A stretch of DNA of 64,000 nucleotides from Rhizobium sp. NXC14 (GCF_002117485.1 NZ_CP021031.1:186001-250000); one strand, 5' to 3'; numbered from the stretch's first letter, positions 1-11,262 are shown. Program-made: numbers and translations. The notes: generated by a model from the sequence alone, not told the origin.

Positions 1-1
1 G

Positions 2-265
2 CTCATCGTAACGCTCGGTCTCTTTCTGGAGATGCCTGCAAAAGCAGAAAGGCTAGCGACGTGGATCGGATATATCTCCTATCCCGTCTACATCTTGCAT
101 CGAGGTGTGATCGGTGTTTTCAAGCCGTTCGCCGGTTCGATTGGTTTGAACGTCCCTTTCGCATTCCTGGTCCTTCTCGGCGCGGTCACGTGTTTCGCTT
201 ATATGACCGCACGTCTCGTAGACAGAGCAACGGCTATACACGCGCGCCGAGCCGTATCGCGATGA
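2..265 (+). CDS. Acyltransferase family 3 protein, C-terminal end (partial)
   Basis: The frame is open from the left edge of the window and ends in TGA, so only about 87 residues are seen. The peptide contains SYPVYILH, typical of the last transmembrane part of acyltransferase-3 (OafA/YrhL type) membrane proteins, where the His lies near the end. Two hydrophobic stretches follow (FKPFAGSIGL.. and FAFLVLLGAVTCFAYM). Such enzymes O-acetylate or succinylate sugars of exopolysaccharide, LPS or Nod factor; the substrate cannot be read from this tail. No neighbour is seen on its 5' side. A NodX/NodL-type role is possible but unsupported. Confidence 0.6.
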   Translation, partial: LIVTLGLFLEMPAKAERLATWIGYISYPVYILHRGVIGVFKPFAGSIGLNVPFAFLVLLGAVTCFAYMTARLVDRATAIHARRAVSR

Positions 266-458
266 CATTCAGCCGTGAGCGCTACGATTATCGCGTGTTA
301 AGGGCCCGATGCGAAAGCTAGCTGCTCTCTTCGGAGGTCGCGAGCGCTTCGGTGGCGGCAATCCTCACGCAACTCTCATCGGCCGACCGAACCGAGGTCG
401 ACCTTCTGCACGCTTTCCAAGGTAAAGCCGGTGCGCAATTCTACAGCGACTGCTACCG

Positions 459-1217
459 TCAGCGGTGCAGCAGCGGCCGCAAGGCCGCCTGCGTTTCCGT
501 TAGCAGCTTGAGATAGCGCTCCTTCATCTCGGATGCCGGGACGAGGGCGGCCGGCGCGCCGATATTGATTGCCGCGACCGTTTCGCCGCGATCGTTTTCA
601 ACAGGCACGGCAATGGAGCAGAGACCGATTTCCAGCTCCTGATCGATAAGGGCGTAACCCTCAGCACGCACGCGGCGGAATTCGGCGATGAGTTCCTCTG
701 GATCGGTCTTGGTATTCGCGGTGTTTTGCTTCAGCTCGCTGCGGGCAAGGACGGCGCGCGCCTCGCTCTCGGGAAGCGCCGCAAGCAGCACCCGGCCCAT
801 CGAGGCACAATAGGCGGGCAGGCGGCTGCCGGGGGTGAGATTGATCGACATGACCCGGCGTTGCGAGGCGCGGGCGATATAGACGATTTCGGTGCCGTCG
901 AGCACCGACGCCGAGGCGCTCTGGCCGGCGCGTTCCGAGAGATGATCGAGATGCGGCTGCAACAGCGCCGGAAGCGGCGTCGCTGCGAGATAGGCATGGC
1001 CAAGCCTGAGGATCTTCGGGGTCAGCGTGAAGAACTTGCCGTCATAATCGGCATAGCCGAGCTCGGCGAGCGTCAATAGCGAGCGGCGCACCGTGGCGCG
1101 ATCAAGCGCCGTCAATTTCGAAGCCTCGGCGATCGAAAGCCGCTGGCGCGTTTCGCCGAAGGCTTCGATGACCTTCAGGCCGCGGGCAAAGCCGCTGACA
1201 AAATCAGTTTCACGCAT
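459..1217 (-). CDS. pcaR: IclR-family regulator of the pca genes
   Basis: This 252-residue protein has an N-terminal winged helix (about residues 8-70, including LSIAEASKLTALDRATVRRSL) and a C-terminal IclR effector domain (about 85-250). It is divergent from pcaI, with about 150 bp between the two starts. PcaR-type IclR proteins sense beta-ketoadipate and activate pcaIJF; the same arrangement is known in Sinorhizobium meliloti. Length and order match the PcaR/PobR/CatR subgroup. The start at 1217 leaves a plausible purine-rich site (GAGGGAGAT on the minus strand). Assignment as the pca regulator rests on family membership plus adjacency; the effector is inferred. Confidence 0.85.
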   Translation of the reverse strand: MRETDFVSGFARGLKVIEAFGETRQRLSIAEASKLTALDRATVRRSLLTLAELGYADYDGKFFTLTPKILRLGHAYLAATPLPALLQPHLDHLSERAGQSASASVLDGTEIVYIARASQRRVMSINLTPGSRLPAYCASMGRVLLAALPESEARAVLARSELKQNTANTKTDPEELIAEFRRVRAEGYALIDQELEIGLCSIAVPVENDRGETVAAINIGAPAALVPASEMKERYLKLLTETQAALRPLLHR

Positions 1218-1364
1218 GTCGATCTCCCTCGTAATGCTATGTGCGATATACGAACAAATGTCAAATAACGCACAAATTTGCTTGCGGCGGCCTCCTGTTG
1301 CGCCTTATCTCTGAGGAGGAGGGCGGCACGAATATCTGCCTGATGGAGAACTGGGAGATCCCGC

Positions 1365-2072
1365 ATGGACAAGACAATCGGGAGCACGGCGGCGGCCGTC
1401 TCCGAGATCGGTGACGGCGCGATCGTCATGATCGGTGGTTTCGGCGGTTCTGGCGCGCCAATCGAGCTGATCCATGCCCTGATCGACAAAGGCCCTAGAA
1501 ATCTCACCGTGATCAACAACAATGCAGGCAACGGCCGCATCGGGATTGCTGCGATGATCGATGCCGGCATGGTCAGGAAGATGATCTGCTCGTTTCCGCG
1601 CTCGTCCGATCCGCGCGCCTTCACGGATAAATATCTCGCCGGGGAAATCGAGCTTGAGCTCGTGCCGCAGGGAACGCTGGCCGAGCGCATCCGCGCCGGC
1701 GGCGCCGGCATTCCGGCCTTTTACACCCCGACCGGCTACGGCACCGAACTCGCCGAAGGCAAGGTCGTCGCCGAATTCGACGGCCGCCATTATGTGCAGG
1801 AGCGCTGGCTGAAGGCCGATTTTGCCATCGTCAAGGCTCAGGTCGGCGACGTCCACGGCAACCTCACCTACAACAAGGCCGGCCGCAATTTTAATCCGCT
1901 GATGTGCATGGCGGCTGCCAGGACGATTGCCCAGGTCTCCTCGATCGTGCCGGCCGGCGGCATCGATCCCGAGCATGTCGTCACCCCCGGCATCTTCGTC
2001 GACCGTCTCGTCGCCGTCCCGCATCCGCAGCAGGAAGAAGAGCTCATCCGAGCCGGAGTGGCTTACATATGA
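1365..2072 (+). CDS. pcaI: 3-oxoadipate CoA-transferase subunit A
   Basis: This 235-residue protein is the alpha subunit of succinyl-CoA:3-oxoadipate CoA-transferase, which loads CoA onto beta-ketoadipate in the last part of the protocatechuate and catechol pathway. It has the family-I CoA-transferase start with the glycine-rich MIGGFGGSGAP stretch (residues 24-34), then the YNKAGRNFNP and HVVTPGIFVDR segments typical of this subunit. Its stop overlaps the next start (ATGA), so it is translationally coupled to pcaJ. It is the first gene of a pcaIJF operon opposite pcaR. Length is normal. Confidence 0.93.
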   Translation: MDKTIGSTAAAVSEIGDGAIVMIGGFGGSGAPIELIHALIDKGPRNLTVINNNAGNGRIGIAAMIDAGMVRKMICSFPRSSDPRAFTDKYLAGEIELELVPQGTLAERIRAGGAGIPAFYTPTGYGTELAEGKVVAEFDGRHYVQERWLKADFAIVKAQVGDVHGNLTYNKAGRNFNPLMCMAAARTIAQVSSIVPAGGIDPEHVVTPGIFVDRLVAVPHPQQEEELIRAGVAYI

Positions 2073-2758
2073 CCGTCGATATCAGGGACGACATCAAACT
2101 TTCCAATGCGCAGATCGCCTGGCGGGCGGCGCAGGACATTGCCGACGGCGCCTATGTCAATCTCGGCATCGGCTTTCCCGAAATGGTCGCCCGCTACCAG
2201 CCGCCCGGCCGTCAGGCGATCTTCCACACCGAAAACGGCATTCTCAATTTTGGCGAGCCGCCCGCCGAAGGTGAAGAGGATTGGGATCTGATCAACGCCG
2301 GCAAGAAGGCGGTGACGCTGAAGCCGGGTGCGGCCTTCTTCCACCATGCCGACAGCTTTGCCATGGTGCGCGGCGGCCATCTCGACGTCGCGATCCTCGG
2401 CGCCTATCAGGTCGCCGAGAACGGCGATCTCGCCAATTGGCGGGTCGGCATCAAGGGCGTGCCGGCCGTCGGCGGTGCCATGGACCTGGTGCATGGCGCC
2501 AAACAGGTCTGCGTCATCACCGAGCATGTCACCAAGACGGGCGAGCCGAAGCTGGTGGAGAAATGCACGTTTCCGCTGACCGGTGTGGCCTGCATCACCC
2601 GCGTCTATACCAGCCATGCCGTCGTCGACATTGTCGATGGGCGCTTCGTCCTGCGCGAGAAGCTTGCCGCCTTGTCGCTGGAGGAATTGCAGGCGATGAC
2701 CGGGGCGCGACTGCACGTCGAGGGGCCGGTGGCCGATCTCGTCGTTCCGAAACTCTGA
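2069..2758 (+). CDS. pcaJ: 3-oxoadipate CoA-transferase subunit B
   Basis: This 229-residue beta subunit partners with PcaI. It carries the family signature with the catalytic glutamate in the TENGILNFGE segment, and the NLGIGFPEMV segment near the N-terminus. I chose the ATG at 2069 because it overlaps the pcaI stop and gives the usual N-terminus; the frame runs upstream, but that would overlap pcaI. It lies 10 bp before pcaF. All family landmarks are present and nothing looks broken. Confidence 0.93.
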   Translation: MTVDIRDDIKLSNAQIAWRAAQDIADGAYVNLGIGFPEMVARYQPPGRQAIFHTENGILNFGEPPAEGEEDWDLINAGKKAVTLKPGAAFFHHADSFAMVRGGHLDVAILGAYQVAENGDLANWRVGIKGVPAVGGAMDLVHGAKQVCVITEHVTKTGEPKLVEKCTFPLTGVACITRVYTSHAVVDIVDGRFVLREKLAALSLEELQAMTGARLHVEGPVADLVVPKL

Positions 2759-2768
2759 AGGGAAAGCC

Positions 2769-3974
<1,206 letters not shown>

Positions 3975-4022
3975 CAGGGCTCAGCCCGTTGCCTCCGGTG
4001 CCGGGCTTCGATAGAAACGGCC

Positions 4023-4505
4023 ATGCTGATCCGACCCGCAAACAATGACGACCGAAGCGCCATCTGGAGAATCATCGGCCCGACGATCCGTGCCGGCGAG
4101 ACTTATGCGCTCGACAACGATCTCTCCGAAGCCGATGCGCTCGCCTACTGGATGGGAGCGGACCGCGAGACCTTCGTCGCGGAAGAGGATGGCGTCATCC
4201 TCGGCACCTATTGCATCAAGGCCAATCAGGCGGGCGGTGGGCGCCATGTCTGCAATTGCGGCTACATGACTGATCCTGCTGCTGGCGGCCGCGGCGTCGC
4301 CCGCCGGATGCATGAACATTCGCTCGAACATGCCCGCTTGCGGGGCTTTCGCGCTATGCAGTTCAACTTCGTTGTCAGCAGCAATCAGCGCGCCGTCGCG
4401 CTGTGGCAGTCCCTCGGCTTCGAAATCGTCGGCCGGCTGCCGGGCGTCTTCCTTCATCCGACTGAGGGTTATGTCGACGCCCTGGTGATGTTCCGCACGC
4501 TCTAA
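4023..4505 (+). CDS. GNAT N-acetyltransferase
   Basis: This 160-residue protein has the GNAT fold. The acetyl-CoA loop is seen as DPAAGGRGVARRMHEH (about residues 90-105), followed by the beta-5 segment AMQFNFVVSSNQRAVALWQSLGFEIVGRLPG, typical of the amino-acid and toxin acetyltransferase branch. Substrate is unknown. It begins about 50 bp after pcaF on the same strand and could be co-transcribed, but no functional link to the pca pathway is evident. The start gives a normal N-terminus (MLIRPANNDD). Confidence 0.8.
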   Translation: MLIRPANNDDRSAIWRIIGPTIRAGETYALDNDLSEADALAYWMGADRETFVAEEDGVILGTYCIKANQAGGGRHVCNCGYMTDPAAGGRGVARRMHEHSLEHARLRGFRAMQFNFVVSSNQRAVALWQSLGFEIVGRLPGVFLHPTEGYVDALVMFRTL

Positions 4506-4640
4506 ACGGCACGGTGGTAAAAAGATGTGAGGGCGCTGTCGAAATCGCAGCGGTTCAAACGTCTTTAATCGCAAGGCGCGGAAAGCGGCGGACCGGCTGC
4601 GCGCGTCGCGATCACTCTGTCGGCATGGAGGTATGAAGCC

Positions 4641-5855
4641 ATGAGTGTTTCCTATCGTTGGGTCATCGTCGCCGTTGGCGCCCTGATGTCGTGCGTCGCG
4701 ATCGGCGCAATGTTCTCGCTGGCGATTTTCCAGGAGCCGATCGCCACCGCGACCGGCTGGTCGCATGTCGGCATCGCCAGCGCCATGACGCTGAATTTCC
4801 TCGTCATGGGTCTCGGCGGTTTCCTGTGGGGCGCGGCAAGCGATCGTTTCGGGCCGCGCATCGTCGTGCTGGTAGGGTCCGTGCTTCTCGGCCTGGCGTT
4901 GGTGCTCGCCAGCCGCGCCGCAACGCTCATCGAATTCCAGTTGACCTATGGCATTCTGGTCGGACTGGCCGCCAGCGCCTTCTTCGCGCCGATGATCGCG
5001 GCGACCACCGCCTGGTTCGACGTGAACCGCGGGCTTGCCGTGTCGCTCGTCTCCGCCGGCATGGGGGTGGCGCCGATGACCATCTCGCCCTTCGCGCGCT
5101 GGCTGATCTCGGCCTATGAATGGCGCCCCGCCATGCTGATCATCGGCATCGCTACCTGGGTGCTCCTGGTGCCGGCCGCCCTGCTGGTCAGGCGCCCGCC
5201 TGCCGAAGCCGTCGACGCCGGCACCGAGTTTGCCGCGGAAGGCGGTCGGCCACAGCTGTCGAAAGTCTTCCGGTCGCCGCAATTCATCGTGCTCGGCCTG
5301 ACCTTCTTTGCCTGCTGTGCGGCCCATTCCGGCCCGATTTTCCACATGGTGAACTATGCGACGATCTGCGGCGTCGCACCGATGGCGGCCGTCAGCATCT
5401 ACAGTGTCGAAGGCCTGGCGGGCCTCGGCGGCCGGCTGCTCTATGGCAGCCTCGCCGACAGACTCGGCGTGAAGCCGGTCCTCATCGCCGGCCTCCTGGT
5501 GCAGGCGGCCGCGCTCGCGACCTATCTCCTGGTCAGCGAACTGACCGAGTTTTATGCCCTCGCCATCGTCTTCGGCAGTGCCTATGGCGGCGTGATGCCG
5601 CTCTATGCGGTGCTGGCGCGGGAATATTTCGGCCAGCGTATCATCGGCACCGTCTTGGGCGCCGCGACGATGCTCTCCAGCCTCGGCATGGCCTTCGGGC
5701 CGCTGATCGGCGGCTGGATCTTCGATACTTTCGCCAATTATTCCTGGCTGTTCATCGGCTCGGCCATGGTCGGACTCGGCGCAGCGGCGATCGCGCTTGC
5801 TTTCCCGCCTCTTGCGAGGCGGGAGCCGCAGCCGGCTTTCGGTGTGTCTTCCTAA
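4641..5855 (+). CDS. MFS transporter (oxalate/formate antiporter-like)
   Basis: This 404-residue inner-membrane protein has about 12 hydrophobic segments and the MFS loop motif as GAASDRFGPRIV between TM2 and TM3 (about residue 61), repeated in the second half as GSLADRLGVKPV. It resembles the monocarboxylate / oxalate-formate exchanger branch of MFS. The AGGTATGAAGCC sequence before the ATG supports the start. Position after pcaIJF suggests uptake of an aromatic or carboxylic acid, which is inference. It is the last intact gene before the IS-rich stretch, so the boundary between old and rearranged DNA lies just after it. Confidence 0.85.
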   Translation: MSVSYRWVIVAVGALMSCVAIGAMFSLAIFQEPIATATGWSHVGIASAMTLNFLVMGLGGFLWGAASDRFGPRIVVLVGSVLLGLALVLASRAATLIEFQLTYGILVGLAASAFFAPMIAATTAWFDVNRGLAVSLVSAGMGVAPMTISPFARWLISAYEWRPAMLIIGIATWVLLVPAALLVRRPPAEAVDAGTEFAAEGGRPQLSKVFRSPQFIVLGLTFFACCAAHSGPIFHMVNYATICGVAPMAAVSIYSVEGLAGLGGRLLYGSLADRLGVKPVLIAGLLVQAAALATYLLVSELTEFYALAIVFGSAYGGVMPLYAVLAREYFGQRIIGTVLGAATMLSSLGMAFGPLIGGWIFDTFANYSWLFIGSAMVGLGAAAIALAFPPLARREPQPAFGVSS

Positions 5856-6257
5856 CAATTTCTTTCAAGGTCCAGTGAACGTCCTCCGGCGGGCATCGGC
5901 GATGATGCCCGCTAGAGGAATTCGAGGTGTCGCAAGGCCCTCGGCTCTCGCCATTTCGTGCATTGCCCTTCTTAGATTACCGCGGATCTTGCCTACGTTT
6001 CCTCGGCTAATCATGTGGATGTGTTTGCTCACTTATCTGGGATACATAGCGTGGCCGACCTCGCGAATATGCACCTTACCGCGTCCGACTTCATATTCGT
6101 CTGATCGGAAACCCACGGAAGCGCGGGCGCCTTGGCGGCACCCTTCGAATTGGTAACGCACGCTCAATCTACGAATTCGGACATCTTACCAGGCGTCGCT
6201 GGCTGTACGGCATCGTCAACATAACGGAATGTGGAATTCGATGTGCGATGAAGGCTC
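5856..6257. other. Gene-free junction stretch
   Basis: About 400 bases with no supportable gene. It separates the well-kept pca/MFS block from the decayed transposase region. Base composition falls towards the right. No clear terminator or inverted repeat was recognised. Confidence 0.5.
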
Positions 6258-6870
6258 ATGACAGACCGTGATCCACTCTATCGCCGACATTGCTTTCCCG
6301 CTGAAGTTATTGCCCACGCCGTGTGGCTCTATTTCCGTTTCCCTCTGAGCCTGCAAGTGGTCGAGGACTTGCTGGCTGCCCGTAGGATCGTCGATCATCC
6401 GGTCGGCTTGGGGACAAGTGGCATCTCGATGAAGCCGTTGTTTCAATCCGCGGCAAGAAGCATTGGCTGGCGCGCAGTTGATCACGACGGTTTCGTCTTG
6501 GAGGTTCTCGTACAAAGCCGCCGAAATGCAAAGGCTGCCAATCGCCTGATGGGTCAGGGACGGTCGCCGCGTGCGATGATCACCGACAAGCTGCAGTCCT
6601 ACGGCGCGGCAAAGCGAGAGATCATGCGGGTAGAGCATCGCTCCCACAAAGGGATGAATAATCGGGCGGAGAATTCACACCAACCAGTCCGGCGGCGAGA
6701 GCGGATCATGAAGCGCTTCAAGTCACAGCCACATCTACAACGCTTCGTCTCCATCATGATCCGATCGCCAACCGATTTCAAATCCCGCGCCACGACATCT
6801 CCTCGGCCACCAACGCGAACTGCGCACGGCGGCGATGAGCCTGTGGGCAAAAATTGCCCGATCATGAGAG
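6258..6870 (+). pseudogene. IS6-family (IS26-like) transposase remnant
   Basis: The reading starts like an IS6 transposase (MTDRDPLYRRHCFPAEVIAHAVWLY, then FPLSLQVVEDLLAAR). It then jumps over much of the first half of the DDE domain and resumes with AVDHDGFVLEVLVQSRRNAKAA, ITDKLQSYGAAKRE, HRSHKGMNNRAENSHQPVRRRER and QRFVSI. After QRFVSI the frame is lost, and the expected ending is seen in another frame (PRHDISSATNANCARRR). At least one internal deletion and one frameshift make it inactive. It directly abuts a piece of a different IS, so the element is also cut at its right side. Confidence 0.8.
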
Positions 6871-6923
6871 ATATCTGCGGATGGCGTCTTTCGCTGGCCT
6901 TTCATCCGTTTACGATGCCGGGC

Positions 6924-7180
6924 TGGGAGCGCCACGACGACAGAGGCAGTCCGTCGAGCGATGCAACATAGTCAAGAGAGCCTGAGGACGCTTTCGAAGC
7001 GTTACGGGGTCAATCAGAAAACCGTCGCCAAGTGGCGGAAGCGGTCCTCTGTTGCGGACCTCCCGACAGGCCCGAAAGAGCCGAGATCGGCGGTGCGCTC
7101 CGTCGGGGAGGAGGCTGTTATCGTTGCCTTTCGCCGGTATGCGTTGCTGCCGCTCGATGAGTGCCTCTATGCACTGCAGC
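6924..7180 (+). mobile_element. 5' fragment of the IS481-type element (second copy at 13.9 kb)
   Basis: About 255 bases are nearly identical to the beginning of the transposase at 13992-14983: both encode HSQESLRTLSKRYG, NQKTVAKWRKRSSVADLPTGPKEPRS and the following region up to CLYALQ. Homology starts inside the coding region and stops abruptly near 7180, where another transposase begins. Both termini are therefore lost. Confidence 0.85.
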
Positions 7181-7827
7181 AGATCATTGCGGATGCGGTT
7201 GGGCTATATTTCCGTTCCGCTGAACATCGCGTTCGTCGAGGAAATGTTGTTGGGGCGCGGCATTGTTGTGTCTCACGAAACGATACGACGATGGGGTCTC
7301 AAGTTTTGGGGCCGCTTACGCCAAGCAGTAGGAAGAAGCCGCCGCGAAAATGTCTGGCATCTGGATGAGGTCGTTATTTTCCATCGGCGGCCGAAACGTT
7401 GGCTGTGACCGTCGTTGATCAGGAGAGCTATGTTCTCCACGAGATCGTTCTGACCCGCCGCGATACCAACGCTGCCAAGCTGGTGCTGGTCAGACTGCTG
7501 AAGAAACAAGGACGGGTGCCGACGCGCATAGGCACCGACAAGCTCCGATCATTTGGGGCGGCAAGACGTAACGTGATGCCCGCTATCGAACATCGACCGC
7601 ACTAGCCTATCGCGCTGAGAATTCTCACGTGCCACTTCGCAATCGAGACGTACAATGCAGGGACTTCGACCTGCGGGCGGCTTGCAACGTTTTGTCTCAG
7701 TCTTCTCAGCCGTCCCAAACTCTTTTTGTCCCGGGCACCAGAACACTCGGCTCTATCCACCTACATTCATCGGCTCCGCGTCATGGCGCAGTGGAAAGCC
7801 GTGACCGGCAGTTGACTGAATTCACCG
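7181..7827 (+). pseudogene. Second IS6-family transposase remnant
   Basis: This is a different IS6-type transposase, broken into several frames. The order of recognisable pieces is normal for the family: IAFVEEMLLGRGIVVSHETIRRW, ENVWHLDEVVIFHRRPKRWL, TVVDQESYVLHEIVLTRRDTNAAK, RIGTDKLRSFGAARR, GLQRFVSVFSAVPNSF and finally IHRLRVMAQWKAVTGS with its stop near 7815. The N-terminal part is missing, replaced by the IS481-type fragment. There are at least three frame changes, so it is dead. Divergence from the first IS6 wreck shows these are two separate insertions. Confidence 0.75.
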
Positions 7828-7940
7828 CCAAGTCCGCGCGTTTGTGAAACAATATGACATCGCCATTCAAATCATGAGGAACAATGTCGGCGGCGACCCG
7901 TCATGCCTGCACCGCAGCAGCTAAAGCTATGGAAACCCTA

Positions 7941-9272
7941 TTATCCTTCAATTGATTGACCCACGACCATAATTGCTGGATTGGCGTGGAGCAGCCTCTT
8001 TGCGACCGAGCCCACGTCTTCGACAGTTACGGCCTGGATCAGCTGCTTTCGGCGCTCGATAAAGTCGATGTCTTCATCTCGCTCCTGAATTTCGACCAGC
8101 GTGTCCACGATTGCGCTGGACGAGTTTAGACACTCGATCGCGTAACTGCCGATGACCTCTTTTTTCGCCGCTTCCAGCTCCTGCTGACTTACGCCTTTCT
8201 CTGCCATCTCCCGGACTTCGGCACGAATGATGGAGAGCATCTCAGCGGCGCGATCTGGACTTGTCCCCGTAGAGATCCGGAGCATAGAGCTGTGACTGCT
8301 GTTCACGAGGTGCGATCTGATATTATAGGTAAGCCCCCGCTTTTCGCGTACTTCTTTCCAAAGTCTCGACATGAACGAGCCTTTGCCGAGTATTTGGTTC
8401 ATCAAACAAGCTGGGAAGAACTGAGGATCCTTGACGGCTATCCCAGGATAGGCAAGGCGCAGCCCAGTCTGGGGCAGGTCATACGGAATATGTATTTCCC
8501 GCCCCAATCTAGGGGCCGTTTCCGACACGGCCACCAGGGAGGGTGTGGCTGGCAACCCGGCGAATATCCGATCCAGATCATGCTTCAGGGTGCTGGCGTC
8601 GATTGCGCCCGCCACGGCGATGGTGAGGTTGGCGCGTGCGAAAAGCCGCTTATGCAGTGCCTTTAGGTCGGCGGCCGTGATTGTGGCAAGAGTTTGCTCG
8701 GTTCCCTCGGCCTGCCTGGAATAGGGATGATCGCCATAGAGCGCCTTTTTCCAAGCGCGCCTTGCCACAACGTTTGGATCCTTTGCATCCGCGATGATCC
8801 CGGTGACCATCTGCGCGCGGACGCGGTCCAAAGGTGCTTGGTCGAAGCGCGGCTGCTCGACGGCCAACTGGAGCAGGTCAAACGCAGGGTCCTTCTGGTC
8901 GGCAAGCACTCTCATGTAGCCGTAAACTGCATCACTTCTAGCCCGGAACCGCATCTCAGCATCAGCATCGTCCAACCGGTCCCGGAACACTTCACTGCTA
9001 AGATCCCCAGCCCCTTCGTCCAACATCCAGGTCATAAGCCTGACCTGGCCTTCCTTACCGGAGGAATCCTGCGTGGTGCCACCCTCGAACGCGAACAGAA
9101 TGGTGACGATCGGCAGTGAATAATCTTCCACCAGCCAGGCCTTTATCCCTCTCGTTGTCTCGACTTTCTGTATCGCCGGGGCGGTGCGGCGCGGCGCCGC
9201 AACGTCCATATTGCGCCCGGCGAGCGGTTGTTTGGGGCTTTCAATCGACGTGTTGAGTTTTGTCATTGGCAT
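7941..9272 (-). CDS. M16-family peptidase-like protein, non-catalytic partner
   Basis: This 443-residue M16 (pitrilysin/processing-protease) protein lacks the HxxEH zinc motif: the matching segment reads [16 protein letters not shown]. It keeps the second-half features, including [21 protein letters not shown] and the arginine/tyrosine segment [14 protein letters not shown]. It overlaps the end of the upstream protease gene by about 10 bases, so the two are one operon. Paired M16 proteins typically form a heterodimer with one active and one inactive subunit. The pair resembles y4wA/y4wB of the NGR234 symbiotic plasmid (from memory). Role in symbiosis is unknown; the upstream sigma-54 promoter implies nodule expression. 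Confidence 0.85.
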   Translation of the reverse strand: MPMTKLNTSIESPKQPLAGRNMDVAAPRRTAPAIQKVETTRGIKAWLVEDYSLPIVTILFAFEGGTTQDSSGKEGQVRLMTWMLDEGAGDLSSEVFRDRLDDADAEMRFRARSDAVYGYMRVLADQKDPAFDLLQLAVEQPRFDQAPLDRVRAQMVTGIIADAKDPNVVARRAWKKALYGDHPYSRQAEGTEQTLATITAADLKALHKRLFARANLTIAVAGAIDASTLKHDLDRIFAGLPATPSLVAVSETAPRLGREIHIPYDLPQTGLRLAYPGIAVKDPQFFPACLMNQILGKGSFMSRLWKEVREKRGLTYNIRSHLVNSSHSSMLRISTGTSPDRAAEMLSIIRAEVREMAEKGVSQQELEAAKKEVIGSYAIECLNSSSAIVDTLVEIQERDEDIDFIERRKQLIQAVTVEDVGSVAKRLLHANPAIMVVGQSIEG

Positions 9273-10636
9273 TTAGCTCCCGAAACGGAAGTTTCACACG
9301 GCAGCAGGTATCCCGTCACCGAATGGTCAAGATTAAGGTACTTCCGGGCAGCTGACTGCACGTCTTTCGGCGTCACTGCACGGATCCTCAGGGGCCAGGC
9401 GTGTAAATCGTCTACGGTGCGGCCGGTCGTAAGCGCCTTGCCGTAGAGCATGGCCACTCCCGCCGGGCTGTCGCGCCTAAATATCATCGAGCGAATCAAG
9501 TGGCTCTTCGCCCTTTCCAATTCGGGACCGGTCACGCCGCCTGCGATAATTTTTTCAACTTCGTCGTCGATTGCGTTTTCCACCTCCTCGATCGTCGCAT
9601 CGCCGCGCGGCGCGCCATAGACGCCGAAGCTCGATGGATCGAGCGATGTTCCGTTGAAATAGGCGCCGGCCGTGCCGGCTATCCCTCGTTTGACCACCAG
9701 TTCTTGGTAGAGCCGGCTGTGCCATCCTCCGCCCAGAAGTTCCGACAGAAGATCAAGCGCTTCCGCCTCGCCAGGCTCGGAGCTTCCATAGGAGGTCGTT
9801 ACCCATGATTTTTCAAACTCTGGCACAGTCACGCGTGGATCGGTGAGCACAATGGTTCGTTTCGTATCTTGCTTCGGCTCCTGCGGCCTAACCCGCGGCG
9901 GCAAGTCTCCGCCCCGTGGTATTGCCCCATAGGTCTTCTCCGCCAGCTTGCGCACCGTTGTTGAATCCACGTCGCCCGCCACCACCAGTATGGCGTTGTT
10001 CGGGTGATAGTAACGGTCGTAAAACGCTAGGGCGTCCTCACGATTGAGCTGTTCAATCTCGTGCATCCAGCCGATCACCCGGATGCGGTAGGGATGGTTC
10101 TGATAGAGAGTCGCTCGCAGCGCCTCGTCAAGACAAGCATGAGGCTCGTTCTCATAGCGCATGCGCCGCTCTTCCCGAACGACCTCGCGCTCCGGTGCAA
10201 CCACTTCATCCGTTAGAAGAAGATGCCTCATTCGGTCGGCTTCGTACTCCATCATTGTTCCGAGGGCTTCTGGCGTGACCATCTGATGATACGCGGTGTA
10301 GTCGAACCCCGTGAAGGCGTTTTGCCGGCCACCGATTTCCGCGACCCTTGCGTCAAACTCGCCGGCCGGGTGATTTCTCGTGCCCTTGAACATCAGATGC
10401 TCTAGAAAATGGGCGATGCCGGATCTCCCCGGAGGCTCATCGGCGCCGCCAGCTTTATACCAGACCATGTGCGTGACGATCGGCATCCGGTGATCAGGTA
10501 TGACGACCACCTCCATGCCGTTATCTAAAAGAAAACTTGCTATCTCGGGGCCGCGTCGCCAGTCCTCGGAGGCCGTTGCTGCTTCCAGGGTCCTAGAAGC
10601 TTGCAGCGGACTGATCTGATCCATTCCTGTACCCAT
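9263..10636 (-). CDS. M16-family zinc peptidase, catalytic subunit
   Basis: This 457-residue M16 peptidase has the inverted zinc motif HFLEH at residues 76-80 and the downstream glutamate region [38 protein letters not shown]. The region [14 protein letters not shown] corresponds to the substrate-binding half. There is no obvious signal peptide, so a cytoplasmic or periplasmic site is undecided. The ATG at 10636 is preceded by AAGGAG at good spacing. It is the first gene of a two-gene operon with the non-catalytic partner. A -24/-12 element lies about 85 bp upstream, which suggests NifA control in bacteroids. Confidence 0.88.
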   Translation of the reverse strand: MGTGMDQISPLQASRTLEAATASEDWRRGPEIASFLLDNGMEVVVIPDHRMPIVTHMVWYKAGGADEPPGRSGIAHFLEHLMFKGTRNHPAGEFDARVAEIGGRQNAFTGFDYTAYHQMVTPEALGTMMEYEADRMRHLLLTDEVVAPEREVVREERRMRYENEPHACLDEALRATLYQNHPYRIRVIGWMHEIEQLNREDALAFYDRYYHPNNAILVVAGDVDSTTVRKLAEKTYGAIPRGGDLPPRVRPQEPKQDTKRTIVLTDPRVTVPEFEKSWVTTSYGSSEPGEAEALDLLSELLGGGWHSRLYQELVVKRGIAGTAGAYFNGTSLDPSSFGVYGAPRGDATIEEVENAIDDEVEKIIAGGVTGPELERAKSHLIRSMIFRRDSPAGVAMLYGKALTTGRTVDDLHAWPLRIRAVTPKDVQSAARKYLNLDHSVTGYLLPCETSVSGAKCQ

Positions 10637-10719
10637 TAGCTTCTCCTTAGGACGAGATCGTCAGGCCGAGTATTTCCTTTGGCCGAATTTTCGCCGATAC
10701 CCGACGTGCCGATCCATGG

Positions 10720-10734
10720 GCAATAAATGTGCCA
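10720..10734 (-). promoter_or_regulatory. Sigma-54 (-24/-12) promoter for the M16 protease pair
   Basis: On the minus strand the sequence reads TGGCACATTTATTGC, a perfect match to TGGCAC-N5-TTGC. It lies about 85 bp before the protease start. No exact TGT-N10-ACA NifA site was found in the 250 bp further upstream. Confidence 0.75.
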
Positions 10735-10961
10735 AAGCGAACCAAAGGGAGACCTCCTTCAGATTCAAAGGGAGAATGCCGCTGCCTATCCGCCGCGTCC
10801 CACTCCACTCTGCGCCATTGCGGAAGTGAAGCCGTGACTGGTAGTTGCCTCAGGTCACCGGAATGTCCCCTATCCGCGTGAAACAACCGTGACCTCGCCG
10901 TTCGACTTCATCGTAGATTGTGGTTCGCGATTATTCTCGTAGCCAAAGCTGTGTCGGGTTT

Positions 10962-10976
10962 GTCCGCTTGGCGACG
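10962..10976. promoter_or_regulatory. Near-match NifA upstream activator site before nifQ
   Basis: TGT-N10-ACG, one base from the NifA consensus TGT-N10-ACA, lies about 85 bp before the nifQ -24 element. It also sits about 230 bp from the divergent protease promoter and could serve both. This is a weak call. Confidence 0.3.
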
Positions 10977-11049
10977 TTTGATGTCGGGATCGGCTCTCGG
11001 CTCCAGGGCGATCAAGCGGTTGAATTGCGCCCTGCAGCTCTCGCATGCT

Positions 11050-11065
11050 CAAGCTGGCACAACTT
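11050..11065 (+). promoter_or_regulatory. Sigma-54-like promoter before nifQ
   Basis: TGGCACAACTTTTGAA has a perfect -24 TGGCAC with correct spacing, but GA in place of the -12 GC. The nifH promoter here has the same -12 change. The CATGCTCAAGCTGG sequence just before it is shared with the second nifQ copy (28.85 kb), where the -24 is further weakened to TGGTAC. Confidence 0.5.
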
Positions 11066-11262
11066 TTGAATGTTCGCCTTGCGACGGTCGTGTGGTCAAC
11101 GGAGTTCGACCAGCGGAAACGGGACGAGAGCACCATCCCAAACATGTTTCAAATTCAGGTTTCGACGGTAGCGGTACCAGCCGCAGGCTCTGCACGTCAG
11201 ATCAGCAGAGCCGACGAAAAGTCAAACAGCTATAAAAACTGCCTGACGGCCGGCCACGCCAG

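Noticed and set aside
3981..5858. Very long open frame (about 625 codons) on the minus strand opposite the MFS transporter
   Set aside because: It is an antisense shadow: high-GC third positions of the real gene create it, its peptide is His/Arg/Gly-rich and has no domain, and the plus-strand genes have clear families.
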